64,000 bases of DNA from Roseomonas elaeocarpi. GTDB taxonomy: Bacteria > Pseudomonadota > Alphaproteobacteria > Acetobacterales > Acetobacteraceae. The position numbers and the translations under genes were made by a program. The DNA lies in contig NZ_JBHLUN010000001.1 of the NCBI RefSeq assembly GCF_042433915.1, positions 62,001 through 126,000 of the forward strand, in the 5' to 3' direction. Under the pieces are notes generated by a model. That model was not told the DNA's origin and did not search any database. It saw nothing but the letters and a program-made list of their open reading frames with translations. The stretch's first letter is position 1. Each line of letters starts with the position of its first letter. Of the stretch, positions 54,769 through 63,860 are shown in pieces.

Positions 54769-55584
54769 ATGGCGAAAACCGTTCTGATCACCGGGGCGCT
54801 CGGCAATATCGGTACCAAACTACGACAGCATTTCGAGTCCCTGGGCTGGCCGCTGCGCCTCGTGGACGTCGTGAACGGCGGCAACCCCGCCGTGGCGGTG
54901 GCCGACCTGTCCGTCTGGGATGAGGCGTGGGCGGGCCTCTTCGCCGGCGTGGACACCGTGATCCACCTCGCTGGGCGTCCCAGCCCGCGAACCTCCTGGG
55001 CGGAGGCGGTGACCTACAACATCGACATGACACAGAATGTCTACGAAGCCGCTGCCCGCAGCGGCGTCCGCCGACTGATTTTTGCCAGCTCCAACTGGGT
55101 GGTGGCGGGGCACCGCTTCGAGGACGGCTTACTCACTCCCGAGGTCGAGCCACGGCCGGTCAACCCCTACGGCGTTTCCAAGTTGATCGGCGAACGGCTC
55201 GGGCGCTCCTATCACGAGCGCTGGGGCTTGTCGGTGGTGTGCTTCCGGATCGGCTACTGCCAGCAGGGGGAGAACCGGCCGGGTCCGCACATGCACTGGG
55301 GCAGCTGGGGCCAGCTGATGTGGCTCTCGAACCGTGACCTCTGCCACGCCATGGAGCAGGCAGTTCTAGCGGAGGGGGTCGGCTTCGCCGTGCTGAACCT
55401 GATGAGCAACAATCCCGGAATGCGGTGGGACATCGAGACCACCCGTCGCGTGATCGGCTACGCCCCGCAGGACGGAACCGCCCCGGACCTGTCCGACGAC
55501 CGCCGCGCCGACGAGGCCGTCGCATCCCAGCTACACTCCCTGGCCGAGGCAATCGACGAGATCACCAGTCGCCGGGAGTGGTAG
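54769..55584 (+). CDS. Uronate dehydrogenase-like NAD(P)-dependent SDR
   Basis: A 271-residue extended short-chain dehydrogenase with G-A-L-G-N-I-G (9-15) as cofactor motif, a Ser pair in FASSNW (107-108) and Y-x-x-x-K (Tyr134, Lys138). IFASSNWVVAGHR and VNPYGVSKLIGERLGR follow the pattern of bacterial uronate dehydrogenases, which oxidise galacturonate or glucuronate to the aldarolactone. The ATG is at 54769; the open frame upstream belongs to a shadow of dehydratase 3. As last gene of the operon it would provide the oxidation step for an imported sugar or uronate. Confidence 0.82.
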   Translation: MAKTVLITGALGNIGTKLRQHFESLGWPLRLVDVVNGGNPAVAVADLSVWDEAWAGLFAGVDTVIHLAGRPSPRTSWAEAVTYNIDMTQNVYEAAARSGVRRLIFASSNWVVAGHRFEDGLLTPEVEPRPVNPYGVSKLIGERLGRSYHERWGLSVVCFRIGYCQQGENRPGPHMHWGSWGQLMWLSNRDLCHAMEQAVLAEGVGFAVLNLMSNNPGMRWDIETTRRVIGYAPQDGTAPDLSDDRRADEAVASQLHSLAEAIDEITSRREW

Positions 55585-55652
55585 CGGCTTCGCCGTCGCG
55601 CAGGGGTTCGCCGGGGCAGAAGACTTGGTGGCTCAGGGATGCGGGTTGGTGC

Positions 55653-55705
55653 GGTGCGGGGCGCATACCTGAAGACAGGCGCACATGCCGTGCCAGCCCC
55701 GCACC
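55653..55705. terminator. Inverted repeat between convergent genes
   Basis: GGTGCGGGGC (55653-55662) and GCCCCGCACC (55696-55705) form a perfect 10-bp inverted repeat with a 33-base loop, placed between the end of the sugar-acid operon and the convergent gene ending at 55722. Confidence 0.4.
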
Positions 55706-55721
55706 ACCCCTGCCGCCTCGT

Positions 55722-56396
55722 TCAGCGCGCCTGATCCAGCACAATAATCCGGCGCGCCTGTGGCAGGTCGTGGGGATCGACCGTGATCGACGTCAAGCCA
55801 GGACGGCTGATCATCGCCTCGGGGTAGCGCTGCAGGAAGCGCTCCACGGGCTCGATCCTGAGCACGCCGCGCGGGTGCCAGTAGTGCATCGGGATCACGA
55901 TGCGAGGTGCGATGGCCGCGATCGCCTGGTCGAGATCGTCGAGCGCGATGGTCGCGTGGGCGCCGGTCAGCGCCAGCAGCACGTCCACCTGTCCCACGAG
56001 GCTGTCCAGCACCGCGGGCTCGATCGCATTGCCGACGTCGCCCATGTGCAGAACCCGGACGCCGCCGACCGTGAAGAGGTACATCGCGTTCGCATCCGGA
56101 TCCCGCCCGAAATCGAAGGTGAGGCTTTCACTGGTGGGGAAGGCGCGGATCGGCACATCCCGCACGGTGACGCCCCCTGGTGGAACATCCACGAGCGCGT
56201 TCACCACCACGGGTTCACCGCGAACGTGGCTCGGGTCTGAGTGGAACCTATCGGTTGCCGAACTCATGATGACCAGATCCGCCGGCTCATCGATGGGCGT
56301 GAAGCCGGATGCCGCAGGATCGTAGGGATCCGTGATGACGCTCAGCTCTGCGGAGTCCAGCCGGAAGCTCGCGTGGGCGTAGAAGGTAATCCTCAT
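55722..56396 (-). CDS. Metallo-beta-lactamase-fold protein (UlaG-like) with altered metal motif
   Basis: A 224-residue protein of the UlaG/RomA-like MBL family: the opening MRITFYAHASFRL, a later HMGDVG, and IPMHYW near the end. The canonical H-x-H-x-D-H box is replaced by S-S-A-T-D-R-F-H-S-D (45-54), so the first two zinc-binding histidines are missing while His52, Asp54, His117 and His171 remain. The frame opens at 56417 but homology starts at ATG 56396. It may be a hydrolase with changed metal site or a non-catalytic relative. It stands alone between two catabolic clusters. Confidence 0.75.
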   Translation of the reverse strand: MRITFYAHASFRLDSAELSVITDPYDPAASGFTPIDEPADLVIMSSATDRFHSDPSHVRGEPVVVNALVDVPPGGVTVRDVPIRAFPTSESLTFDFGRDPDANAMYLFTVGGVRVLHMGDVGNAIEPAVLDSLVGQVDVLLALTGAHATIALDDLDQAIAAIAPRIVIPMHYWHPRGVLRIEPVERFLQRYPEAMISRPGLTSITVDPHDLPQARRIIVLDQAR

Positions 56397-56747
56397 GCCG
56401 CTTGATGCTCCATCCAATCGAAGCTGTAACGTTTCCGTCCTGGGATGAGCCTGCTGCCGCCGGCAGTATCACAGGAGCCAGCTTTTTCGCATCGCTGTTG
56501 CCAGGTTGTACGGCTCATGCAGCCAAAGCTGCGCCCGCAGCTACGGCAACCGGTTCCCCGTCTGGTGACCGGTCATGGCAGTGAGCGTCAACCTGCGGCC
56601 TGGCTGCAAGCTTTATTGGCCGGTCTCTTGTCTTGAACCCGCAGCGACCAAGACGGACAGGCCGGTCTGACCGATCAACATCTCTGATCGCCGATCGCAC
56701 CCAGACCTGCTCAATCTGCGGGTGGAGGTACTCAGGCTACGGCCACC
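56397..56747. other. Spacer upstream of the MBL-fold gene, downstream of hyuB
   Basis: About 350 bases, all on the minus-strand path between hyuB and the MBL gene. No gene is recognised. Confidence 0.4.
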
Positions 56748-58700
56748 TCATCCGGACATGAGGCGCTGTGAGGCTTGCCGCACCGCCTCCGCGGTCACCT
56801 GCTCTTCCTGCTGATCCAGCAAGGCGCGAAGCTCCTTTATCCAGAATGTCCGCAGTCTCGGCGCAACGGACAGCATCGCATTGGCCAGGGCGATACTCGC
56901 TGAGGCGGGCCACCGCGCCTCCAGATCTTCTCGTGCTGCTCCGTGGCTGAAGCCAGGCGTTGCGGTATCCCTGCGCCCCCTTCGCAGCATTTCGGTGGCC
57001 TCGGAGGCTACCTCGCCGTCCGGCAGCAACACCACTCCGTAGCGTTCCTCCGCCTGCGCGTGGCTCAGCAGCCCGTCGCGGACGTCGGCGGCCACCAGGG
57101 CCGGGAGGCGGTCCAGCGGGTCACCGAAGCCACCGCCGGCGGGGGTGATCATGCGCAAAACGTCGCCGCGTCCCATGTCCAGTACGTCGATCTTGCCGAG
57201 GTCGCGCTCGCCGGGCCTGCCGGGGTTCAGCACGGCGCTGGCCGAGTGACCGCTGGCGCCGCCGGCGGCGCCCCAGGGCTGGAAGCGGAAGCGGTCGAGC
57301 CCGCGCACCGTCACCGTCGCCGCCCAGGCGCGGTTCTCCAACTCGATGCGCATGGCGTGGCCGCCGCGATGCCGCCCGGCCGCGGCGCTGCCCGGCTCAA
57401 AGGCGAAGTGCCGCATCACCAGCGGCGTCTCGACCTCCACCACCTCCACCGGCGCGCTGCGCAGGAAGGCCACGGGCTGGTCGATGCCGTCCACCCCGTC
57501 GGCCCGGACGCGGCCGCCGCTGCCGCCGATAAACGGCTCCACCACGCTGACGTGTTGGCGCCCGGTGCGTGGGTCCAGCGAGGCGACGGAGATGATGCCG
57601 GCCTGCCCGGACCCCGCCGCCGCCAGCCCGCCGGGCACGGCCTGATTCAGGCAACCCAGGATCGCGTCGTAGACCCGCATCACGGCCACCCAGCGATTGC
57701 CCATCGCGGCGGGAAAGGTGGCGTTCATGAAGGTGCCGCGGGGCGCGTGGGTGCGGATCGGCCGGATCATCCCGCCCGTCATCGGAATGGTCGGCTCGAC
57801 CGTCTGGATCCAGTTCACCACGGGCATGCAGAGAAAGGGATGCGGCCGCTCGCTGGTGGTGAAGTTCAGGGCGTAGCGCACCTGCGGGTCGCTGCCGGAG
57901 AAATCCATCTCCAGTGTCTCGCCCGCGACGATCATTCGCGCGTGCATGAAGACGTGACTGCCGTCGAAGGCTTCCAGGTATTCGTGGAAGACGTATTCGC
58001 CATCCTTCAGCCGCGCGATCGCCTGGCGCGCCTTGAGCTCGGACAGCGCGATCACGTCGCGCACGCTGTCGAGGAACCCTTCGGTGCCGAATCGGTCGCA
58101 GAGCTCCTGCGTGCGCCGGTCCAGCAGGGTGAGGCCGGAGATCATGGCCTGCAGGTCACCCCAGATCAGATCGGGGATGCGCGAATTGTCGGCAAAGAAG
58201 TGCCAGAGCTGCTCGTTGAGCACGCCCGCCTTGTACAGCAGGCTCGGGCGGATGCGGACGCCCTCCTGGAACACCTCGTAGTTGGTGGGCGAGATGCTGC
58301 CGGGAACCGAGCCGCCGATGTCGGACGCGTGGATAAAGGCCCAGCCCAGCGCGACGATCCGCCCGTCCCGGAACACCGGCCGGATCAGGTGGATGTCCAT
58401 CGTATGCGTGCAGAGCGCGTCGGCGGAGAAGGGATCATTGGTGATGATCACGTCACCCGGCGACAGGTTCTCCGCCCCGATCTCGTCCAGCAGCCCGCGT
58501 ACGTTCTGGCACACGGAGGAAGTGACGCCGGAGCGCACAGGATAGGCGAAGAACTCGCCCTCCACGCTGGCCAGCGCCACCTGGTAGTCCTGGGTCTGCT
58601 TGACGAAGGTCGTGTAGGCCGTGCGGTAGGCGACGTTGCTCGCCTCCTCCGCGATGGCGGCGAAGCGGTTGCGCATCACCTCGGTGCGGACGGGATCCAT
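56748..58700 (-). CDS. hyuB: Hydantoinase B/oxoprolinase family protein
   Basis: A 650-residue subunit of the N-methylhydantoinase/5-oxoprolinase/acetone carboxylase superfamily. Conserved blocks: NRFAAIAEEASNVAYRTAYT, SPGDVIITNDPFSADALCTH, GWAFIHASDIGGSVPGSISP, MDFSGSDPQVRYALNFT and TPAGGGFGDPLDR. It acts with hydantoinase A in ATP-dependent hydrolysis of a cyclic amide or related bond. It starts one base after the stop of hyuA. Confidence 0.9.
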   Translation of the reverse strand: MDPVRTEVMRNRFAAIAEEASNVAYRTAYTTFVKQTQDYQVALASVEGEFFAYPVRSGVTSSVCQNVRGLLDEIGAENLSPGDVIITNDPFSADALCTHTMDIHLIRPVFRDGRIVALGWAFIHASDIGGSVPGSISPTNYEVFQEGVRIRPSLLYKAGVLNEQLWHFFADNSRIPDLIWGDLQAMISGLTLLDRRTQELCDRFGTEGFLDSVRDVIALSELKARQAIARLKDGEYVFHEYLEAFDGSHVFMHARMIVAGETLEMDFSGSDPQVRYALNFTTSERPHPFLCMPVVNWIQTVEPTIPMTGGMIRPIRTHAPRGTFMNATFPAAMGNRWVAVMRVYDAILGCLNQAVPGGLAAAGSGQAGIISVASLDPRTGRQHVSVVEPFIGGSGGRVRADGVDGIDQPVAFLRSAPVEVVEVETPLVMRHFAFEPGSAAAGRHRGGHAMRIELENRAWAATVTVRGLDRFRFQPWGAAGGASGHSASAVLNPGRPGERDLGKIDVLDMGRGDVLRMITPAGGGFGDPLDRLPALVAADVRDGLLSHAQAEERYGVVLLPDGEVASEATEMLRRGRRDTATPGFSHGAAREDLEARWPASASIALANAMLSVAPRLRTFWIKELRALLDQQEEQVTAEAVRQASQRLMSG

Positions 58701-58701
58701 C

Positions 58702-60738
58702 TCAGCGCCTCCGTTCTAGGATCAGGTCACCGAATTGCCCGAGCTGCGCGGCGAAGCCGGGCGGGACCAGCACGGTCGCGGTTTCCTGCTCCACGATCAG
58801 CGGGCCGGCGGCCTGCCAGCTATCGGGCAGCGACGCCCAGTCGAAGACGGGCGTCTCGTGCCAGGCGCCGTTGAAGCGTGCAGGGCGGGATCGCGAAACG
58901 GGTGCCGTGCCCGGCCGCCGCGCGGCACCGGTGCCGCCGGGGCTGGGCAGGGCGCCGCGCACCCGCAGCCGCAGCGAGATGATCTCGATCTCCGCGCCGG
59001 GATGAGCGTGGCCGTAGAGCCGCTCGTGCTCCGCGTGAAAGGCGGCGGCGATGCCGGCGCGGTCGCCCGCCTCCGCCACCGTGACCGGCAGGAGCGTGTC
59101 CACATCGAAGGACTGGCCGGCGTAGCGGATATCGGCGTGGTACTCGAAAGCAGGTTCCAGCCCGGCCGCCTGCTGTGCCAGCCAGGCCCGGCCGTCGTCC
59201 CGCAGCCGCGCAAAGGTCGCGGCGATCGCCGCATCGTCCGGCGCCGTGCCGTGCACGGTCTGCACGGCATCGTGCAGCAGGTCGGACACCAGGCAGCCGA
59301 AGGCGCAGAACACGGCGGAGACGCGGGGCACCACCACCCGGCCGATCCCCATCTCCTCGGCCAGCAGCGGGCCGTGGATGGCGCCGGCGCCGCCGAAGAT
59401 CATCAGCGTCAGCTCCGAGGGCTCGACGCCCAGCCGGGCGATAAAGGGCAGGGCATTGGCGAGCATGTTGGCCGAGGCGATAGCGATGCAGCTTTCCGCC
59501 GCCCCCGTCTCGTCCTGCCCCAGGGCCGCGGCCACGGGGCGCATCGCCGCCTCCGCCAGGTCACGCCGGAGGCGCAGCCCGCCGGCGAGCGGCGCGTCCT
59601 CCGAAAGAAAGCCGCAGAGCAGATAGGCGTCGGACACGGTGGGCTGGGTTCCCCCGGCGCCGTAGCAGGCCGGGCCGGGCCGCGCGCCCGCCGAGCGGGG
59701 CCCAACCTTCAGCACGGGACCGTCCATCCAGGCGATCGAGCCGCCGCCGGCGCCGATGGCCTCGATCGCCGTGACGGGCATCATCAGCGGGAAATCGCCG
59801 ACGCGGCCATCGTGGGAGGACATCACCCGGTTGCCGCGGATCATGGAGATGTCCGTGCTGGTGCCGCCCATGTCCATGGTCAGCAGCGCCGGCACCTCCA
59901 GCATCCCGCCGAGCACCGCCGATCCCGTCACCCCCGCGGCGGGGCCGGACAGCAGGGTGTGGATGGGCATGCGGGTCGCCTCGGCCGCCGACATGACGCC
60001 GCCGTTGGACTTGGTCACCAGCAGGCGCGCCCGCGGCAGGTGCTCCGCCAGGAAGCGGTCGAGTTCGGCGATGTAGCCGGACATGGCGCGGCGGGCATAA
60101 GCGTTCAGCAGCGCGGCGCTGGCGCGCTCGTACTCGCCCTGCTGCGGCCAGACCTCGTGCGACAGCACCAGATCCAGCTCCGGCAGGGCGGCGCGGATCG
60201 CCTCCGCCGCCGCCAGCTCGTGCGCGGGGTTGCGGTGCGCGTGGAGGAAGCAGACGGCGAGGGCGGCGGCCCCGGCCCGCTGCGCCGCCCGCGCGGCCTC
60301 GACCGCCTGCTCGCGGTTGATCGGCCGGTCCACGCTGCCGTCGGCCAGGATGCGCTCCTCGACCTCGTGCACCATGTGGCGCGGGATCAGCGGCGCGGGG
60401 CGCGTCGCGAAAAGATCGGTCGGGCGGTCCAGCCGCAGCCGGGCCACGCCGAGGATGTCGCGGAAGCCCGCGGTGGTGAGCAGGGCGAGCGGTGGCCCGC
60501 TCCGCTCGATCACCGCGTTGGTGCTGACCGTCGTGCCGTGGACGATCAGCATCGGCTCGTTTCGCGCGATGCGCCCGGCGTCGAGCAGCGCCAGCAGGCC
60601 CCGCTTCACGCCCTCGGCGAAGTCGGGCGGGGTGGAGGGGGTCTTCATCGGCTCGACATCGGCGTAGCCCGCGGGCTCGCCCCGCCAGATGGCGAAGTCG
60701 GTGAAGGTGCCGCCGATATCGATGCCGATCCTGAGCAT
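58702..60738 (-). CDS. hyuA: Hydantoinase A/oxoprolinase family protein
   Basis: A 678-residue ATP-binding subunit of the same superfamily. The actin-like ATPase fold starts at ATG 60738 with LRIGIDIGGTFTDFAIW, where the frame's first homologous residue lies (an upstream extension to 60855 has none). Further blocks are HGTTVSTNAVIERSGPPLAL, LLTMDMGGTSTDISMIRG, AIGAGGGSIAWMD and GGAGAIHGPLLAEEMGI. It phosphorylates or activates the substrate for hydrolysis with hydantoinase B. It lies 46 bases after the HDAC-family gene. Confidence 0.9.
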   Translation of the reverse strand: MLRIGIDIGGTFTDFAIWRGEPAGYADVEPMKTPSTPPDFAEGVKRGLLALLDAGRIARNEPMLIVHGTTVSTNAVIERSGPPLALLTTAGFRDILGVARLRLDRPTDLFATRPAPLIPRHMVHEVEERILADGSVDRPINREQAVEAARAAQRAGAAALAVCFLHAHRNPAHELAAAEAIRAALPELDLVLSHEVWPQQGEYERASAALLNAYARRAMSGYIAELDRFLAEHLPRARLLVTKSNGGVMSAAEATRMPIHTLLSGPAAGVTGSAVLGGMLEVPALLTMDMGGTSTDISMIRGNRVMSSHDGRVGDFPLMMPVTAIEAIGAGGGSIAWMDGPVLKVGPRSAGARPGPACYGAGGTQPTVSDAYLLCGFLSEDAPLAGGLRLRRDLAEAAMRPVAAALGQDETGAAESCIAIASANMLANALPFIARLGVEPSELTLMIFGGAGAIHGPLLAEEMGIGRVVVPRVSAVFCAFGCLVSDLLHDAVQTVHGTAPDDAAIAATFARLRDDGRAWLAQQAAGLEPAFEYHADIRYAGQSFDVDTLLPVTVAEAGDRAGIAAAFHAEHERLYGHAHPGAEIEIISLRLRVRGALPSPGGTGAARRPGTAPVSRSRPARFNGAWHETPVFDWASLPDSWQAAGPLIVEQETATVLVPPGFAAQLGQFGDLILERRR

Positions 60739-60784
60739 CTGGCCTCGCTGCGTGGTCAGGGAAACGGGGGTGTCGGGGCGCGCT

Positions 60785-61810
60785 TCAGCGCGCGCCCTCG
60801 AAGGCGCGCAGGAAGGAGCGCAGGTAGCCGCCCAGCGAGGGGCTGAGATAGCCACCCTCCTGCACCAGCAGCGTGGGGAAGTTCGCGGCGGCGAGCTTGC
60901 GCCCGGCCTCGGCGAAGCCGGCGTCAGTGATCTTCAGCGTGCCCGTCGGGTCATCGGCCCCGGCGTCGAAGCCGAGCGAGACCACCAGCGCGCCCGGCGC
61001 GAAGGCCCGGATCCGCGCCAGGGCCGCGTCGATGGCGTCGAGCCAGGGGCCGTTCGGCGTGGCCCAGGGCAGAGGCTGGTTGAAGTTGCAATCCCTGGCG
61101 GCGTCCCCGCCGGTCTCGTCGGCATGGCCGGCATAGAAGGGCGCGGTGAGGCGCGGATCGACGTGGACGGAGCAGACCAGCACGTCCGGCCGTTCCCAGA
61201 AGATGTGCTGGGTGCCGTTGCAGTGGTGCACGTCGATATCGATGATCGCGACCTTGCCGAAGCGCTTGGTGAGCTGCTGCGCGGCGACCGAGGCGTTGTT
61301 CAAATAGCACACGCCCGTCATCAGGTCGGGATAGGCGTGGTGCCCGGGCGGGCGGCACATGGCATAGACCGGTCCGCCCGCTGCGGTGAGGCGCTCCGCC
61401 CCGTGCACGGCCACCTGCGCGCTGGCGAAGATGGCGGGCCAGGTGCCCTCGGTGATCGGGCAGGAGGTGGAGTTGCTGTACCAGCCGAGCTCGCCCAGCA
61501 GTTCCGTGGGCTTGCGAAACATCCGGTGCGTGGGATGCACGTTGGGGATGGCCACCGGGCCGAAATCCGGGTTCTGGATCCAGCGCGCGTAGACACCCTT
61601 GAGAAAGGCGACGTAGTCGGGGTCGTGCACCTCGGTGATCGCCTCGGGCCGGTTCAGCGGCGCCTCGATGATCTCGTGCGGGTCGGAGCGGACAATGTCC
61701 AGAAAGATCCGGTACCGCTCGGCCCGGTCGGGCTGGGCGATGAACTTGCCGGTGCGGAACACGGTGTCGGGATCGTGCAGGGCCTGGTCCGGGTGATGGA
61801 CGACGAGCAT
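60785..61810 (-). CDS. HDAC-family amidohydrolase (acetylpolyamine amidohydrolase-like)
   Basis: A 341-residue zinc amidohydrolase of the arginase/deacetylase fold, the same length as well-known acetylpolyamine amidohydrolases. RPPGHH (153-158) carries the catalytic His pair, Zn ligands are Asp193, His195 (DIDVHHCNGTQ) and Asp282 (SLGFDAG), and the transition-state Tyr lies in QEGGYL near the C-terminus. AGGAG stands nine bases before the ATG. Between an MHS carrier and hydantoinase A/B, it probably removes an acyl group from an imported amide rather than acting on histone-like proteins. Confidence 0.88.
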   Translation of the reverse strand: MLVVHHPDQALHDPDTVFRTGKFIAQPDRAERYRIFLDIVRSDPHEIIEAPLNRPEAITEVHDPDYVAFLKGVYARWIQNPDFGPVAIPNVHPTHRMFRKPTELLGELGWYSNSTSCPITEGTWPAIFASAQVAVHGAERLTAAGGPVYAMCRPPGHHAYPDLMTGVCYLNNASVAAQQLTKRFGKVAIIDIDVHHCNGTQHIFWERPDVLVCSVHVDPRLTAPFYAGHADETGGDAARDCNFNQPLPWATPNGPWLDAIDAALARIRAFAPGALVVSLGFDAGADDPTGTLKITDAGFAEAGRKLAAANFPTLLVQEGGYLSPSLGGYLRSFLRAFEGAR

Positions 61811-61857
61811 CTGGCATCTCCTTTCTTGGAGGGGGCGGCGTTAAGGAGTGGCGCGGC

Positions 61858-63177
61858 TCAGTCGAGGATCCGGCCGCGCGTTTCGGGTGTCAGGAAGACG
61901 TGCGTCGCGATGGTGATGATGCAGACGAGCATCACGTAGAGCGAGATGTAGAGGGGCCCGCCGATCCCATGCAGGTAGGTCGCCGCCATCGGCGCCGTGC
62001 CGCCGAAGATCGCCGCGCAGATTGCGTAGGGGATGCCGATGCCCGACGCGCGCACGCGGGTGGGAAACAGCTCGGCGAAGACGGTGCCGAGCACCGCATT
62101 GTTGAGTGACACGAAGAGCGCGCCGGCCACCGCCACGAAGGCGAAGGCGCCGAAAGTCAGCGAGGGCCCCGCCAGCATGGACAGCATGGGATAGGTGAAC
62201 AGCAGGAAGCAGACCGCGGCGCCGATCAGGAAGGGCTTGCGGCCGATGCGGTCGGAGATAAAGGCGAAGAGCGGCACGCCGATGCAATAGGCGATGCTGG
62301 CCAGGATGCTGCCCGCGAAGCCGGAGGCGCGGTCGAGCCCGCCCACCATGTTCGCGTAGGTCGGCAGAAAGATCATCCAGAGATAGTATTGCAGGCCGTT
62401 GAGCTGCACGACGAAGACGATGAAGACCTCGCGCGGGTATTCCATGATGGAGGCGAGGATTCCCGCCGCGCTCACCGCGCGGCCGCTCCGCGCATCTTCG
62501 CCGCGGGCGCGCTCGAAGGCGGGCGTTTCCTCCAGGCCGGAGCGCAGGTAGAGGCCGAAGAGCGACAGCACCGCGCCCAAGATAAAGGGCAGGCGCCAGC
62601 CCCAGCTCGCCAGGTCGTCGGGGCCGATGAACTTCGTCGTCAGGCTCGCGACGGCGGTGGCGATCAGCACGGAGATGCCGATCGAGACCTGCTGCGGCGA
62701 GGCGGCGAAGGCCCGGTTGCGCGGGCTGGCATGCTCGTTGAGGAAGGTGATGGCGATCTGGTACTCGCCGCCTGCCGAGAAACCCTGCAGCAGCCGGGCG
62801 AGGAGGATCAACAGCGGCGCGGCGAGGCCGATCTGCGCGTAGGTCGGGCAGATGCCGATCAGCAGGCTGCCGATGCCGGCCATAATGATGGTGGCCGAGA
62901 GCATGACGCGCCGGCCGTACTTGTCCGCCAGCGGCGAAAGCACGAAGGCGCCCACCGGGCGGCCGAGAAAGCCGACCGCGAAAACGGTGAAGCTGGCGAG
63001 CAGTGAGGTCGCCGGCTGGTCCGCGGGAAACATTTGGGACGCGAAGATCCCAGCCAGGAAGCCGTAGATCGACCAGTCGTACCATTCGATGAAATGCCCG
63101 AAGGCACCGCCCCACAGCATCCGCTGCCGGCTCATCAGCCCGGTCGGCGCGCGGCCGACCCCGACGGCGTCACTCAT
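61858..63177 (-). CDS. MFS transporter, metabolite:H+ symporter (MHS) type
   Basis: A 439-residue, 12-helix carrier. GGAFGHFIEWYDWSIYGFLA in the first helix, GRPVGAFVLSPLADKYGRRV in loop 2-3 and RLLQGFSAGGEYQIA are MHS hallmarks (ShiA, KgtP, ProP relatives). The ATG at 63177 overlaps the TetR stop codon (ATGA), so regulator and carrier are coupled; the long upstream frame is a shadow of the TetR gene. It imports a charged organic solute with protons, presumably the substrate of the downstream hydrolases. Confidence 0.88.
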   Translation of the reverse strand: MSDAVGVGRAPTGLMSRQRMLWGGAFGHFIEWYDWSIYGFLAGIFASQMFPADQPATSLLASFTVFAVGFLGRPVGAFVLSPLADKYGRRVMLSATIIMAGIGSLLIGICPTYAQIGLAAPLLILLARLLQGFSAGGEYQIAITFLNEHASPRNRAFAASPQQVSIGISVLIATAVASLTTKFIGPDDLASWGWRLPFILGAVLSLFGLYLRSGLEETPAFERARGEDARSGRAVSAAGILASIMEYPREVFIVFVVQLNGLQYYLWMIFLPTYANMVGGLDRASGFAGSILASIAYCIGVPLFAFISDRIGRKPFLIGAAVCFLLFTYPMLSMLAGPSLTFGAFAFVAVAGALFVSLNNAVLGTVFAELFPTRVRASGIGIPYAICAAIFGGTAPMAATYLHGIGGPLYISLYVMLVCIITIATHVFLTPETRGRILD

Positions 63178-63839
63178 GATCCCTTTCTCCCAGCCCTGGT
63201 TGGTTTCGTGCCGGCGCCCTGTCGCGCCGTCGTCAGCAACCCGAAGCGGCGGCCGACCGTGTCCGCCAGCAGCGCGAGGTTGCGCTCGAAATAGGCGGCA
63301 TCCTTGTCGAGGAAACGTTCGAGGCTCAGGCCGCGGATCGCGACGAGCATGAACTCGAACAGCGCGATCGCTTCCGGCCGCGCGTCCTCGGACAGCACCT
63401 GCCGCCGCACCCAGGGATGGATCACGGTGCGCATGGTGGCGGCACGGTCGGCGACCACGCGCCCGTGGAAGCCGTTTTCCGCCCGCGTGCCGATGATGAT
63501 CTCCCAGATCGCCCAGTAGGCCGGGTCGCCGTAGACCTCCCACAGATGCGCCACGAGCTCCGCCGCGTCGGGGCCGGACGGCCCGGCCGCGTCGTCACCC
63601 TCTTCCAGGCGGCGCCGCACCCGTTCGGACACGTGCTCGAAGACGCCGAGCAGCAGGTCGTCCTTCGTCGTGAAGTGGTGGTGCAGGGCGCCGGTGGTGA
63701 CGCCGGCGCGCGCGGCGACGCGGGCGGTGGTGACGCCGGCGAAGCCCGCGCTCTGCAACAGCTCGACGGTCGCGCGGATCAGCAGCTCGCAGGTTTCCGT
63801 GCTGCGGTCGGCTTGCGAGCGTCGGGCTGGCTGTGACAT
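63174..63839 (-). CDS. TetR-family transcriptional regulator
   Basis: A 221-residue regulator with a TetR helix-turn-helix at about 20-65 (ATVELLQSAGFAGVTTARVA, then ARAGVTTGALHHHFTTKDDLL) and a helical ligand domain. It is the first gene of the TetR-carrier-deacetylase-hydantoinase operon. A palindromic site sits 21 bases before the start codon, so it very likely represses its own operon until the imported substrate or product binds. Confidence 0.9.
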   Translation of the reverse strand: MSQPARRSQADRSTETCELLIRATVELLQSAGFAGVTTARVAARAGVTTGALHHHFTTKDDLLLGVFEHVSERVRRRLEEGDDAAGPSGPDAAELVAHLWEVYGDPAYWAIWEIIIGTRAENGFHGRVVADRAATMRTVIHPWVRRQVLSEDARPEAIALFEFMLVAIRGLSLERFLDKDAAYFERNLALLADTVGRRFGLLTTARQGAGTKPTRAGRKGS

Positions 63840-63860
63840 CGCCGTGACGTTCGCATTTAA

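Noticed and set aside
56943..60846. Long plus-strand frames opposite hyuB and hyuA
   Set aside because: Both are mirror frames of genes with complete family motifs on the minus strand.
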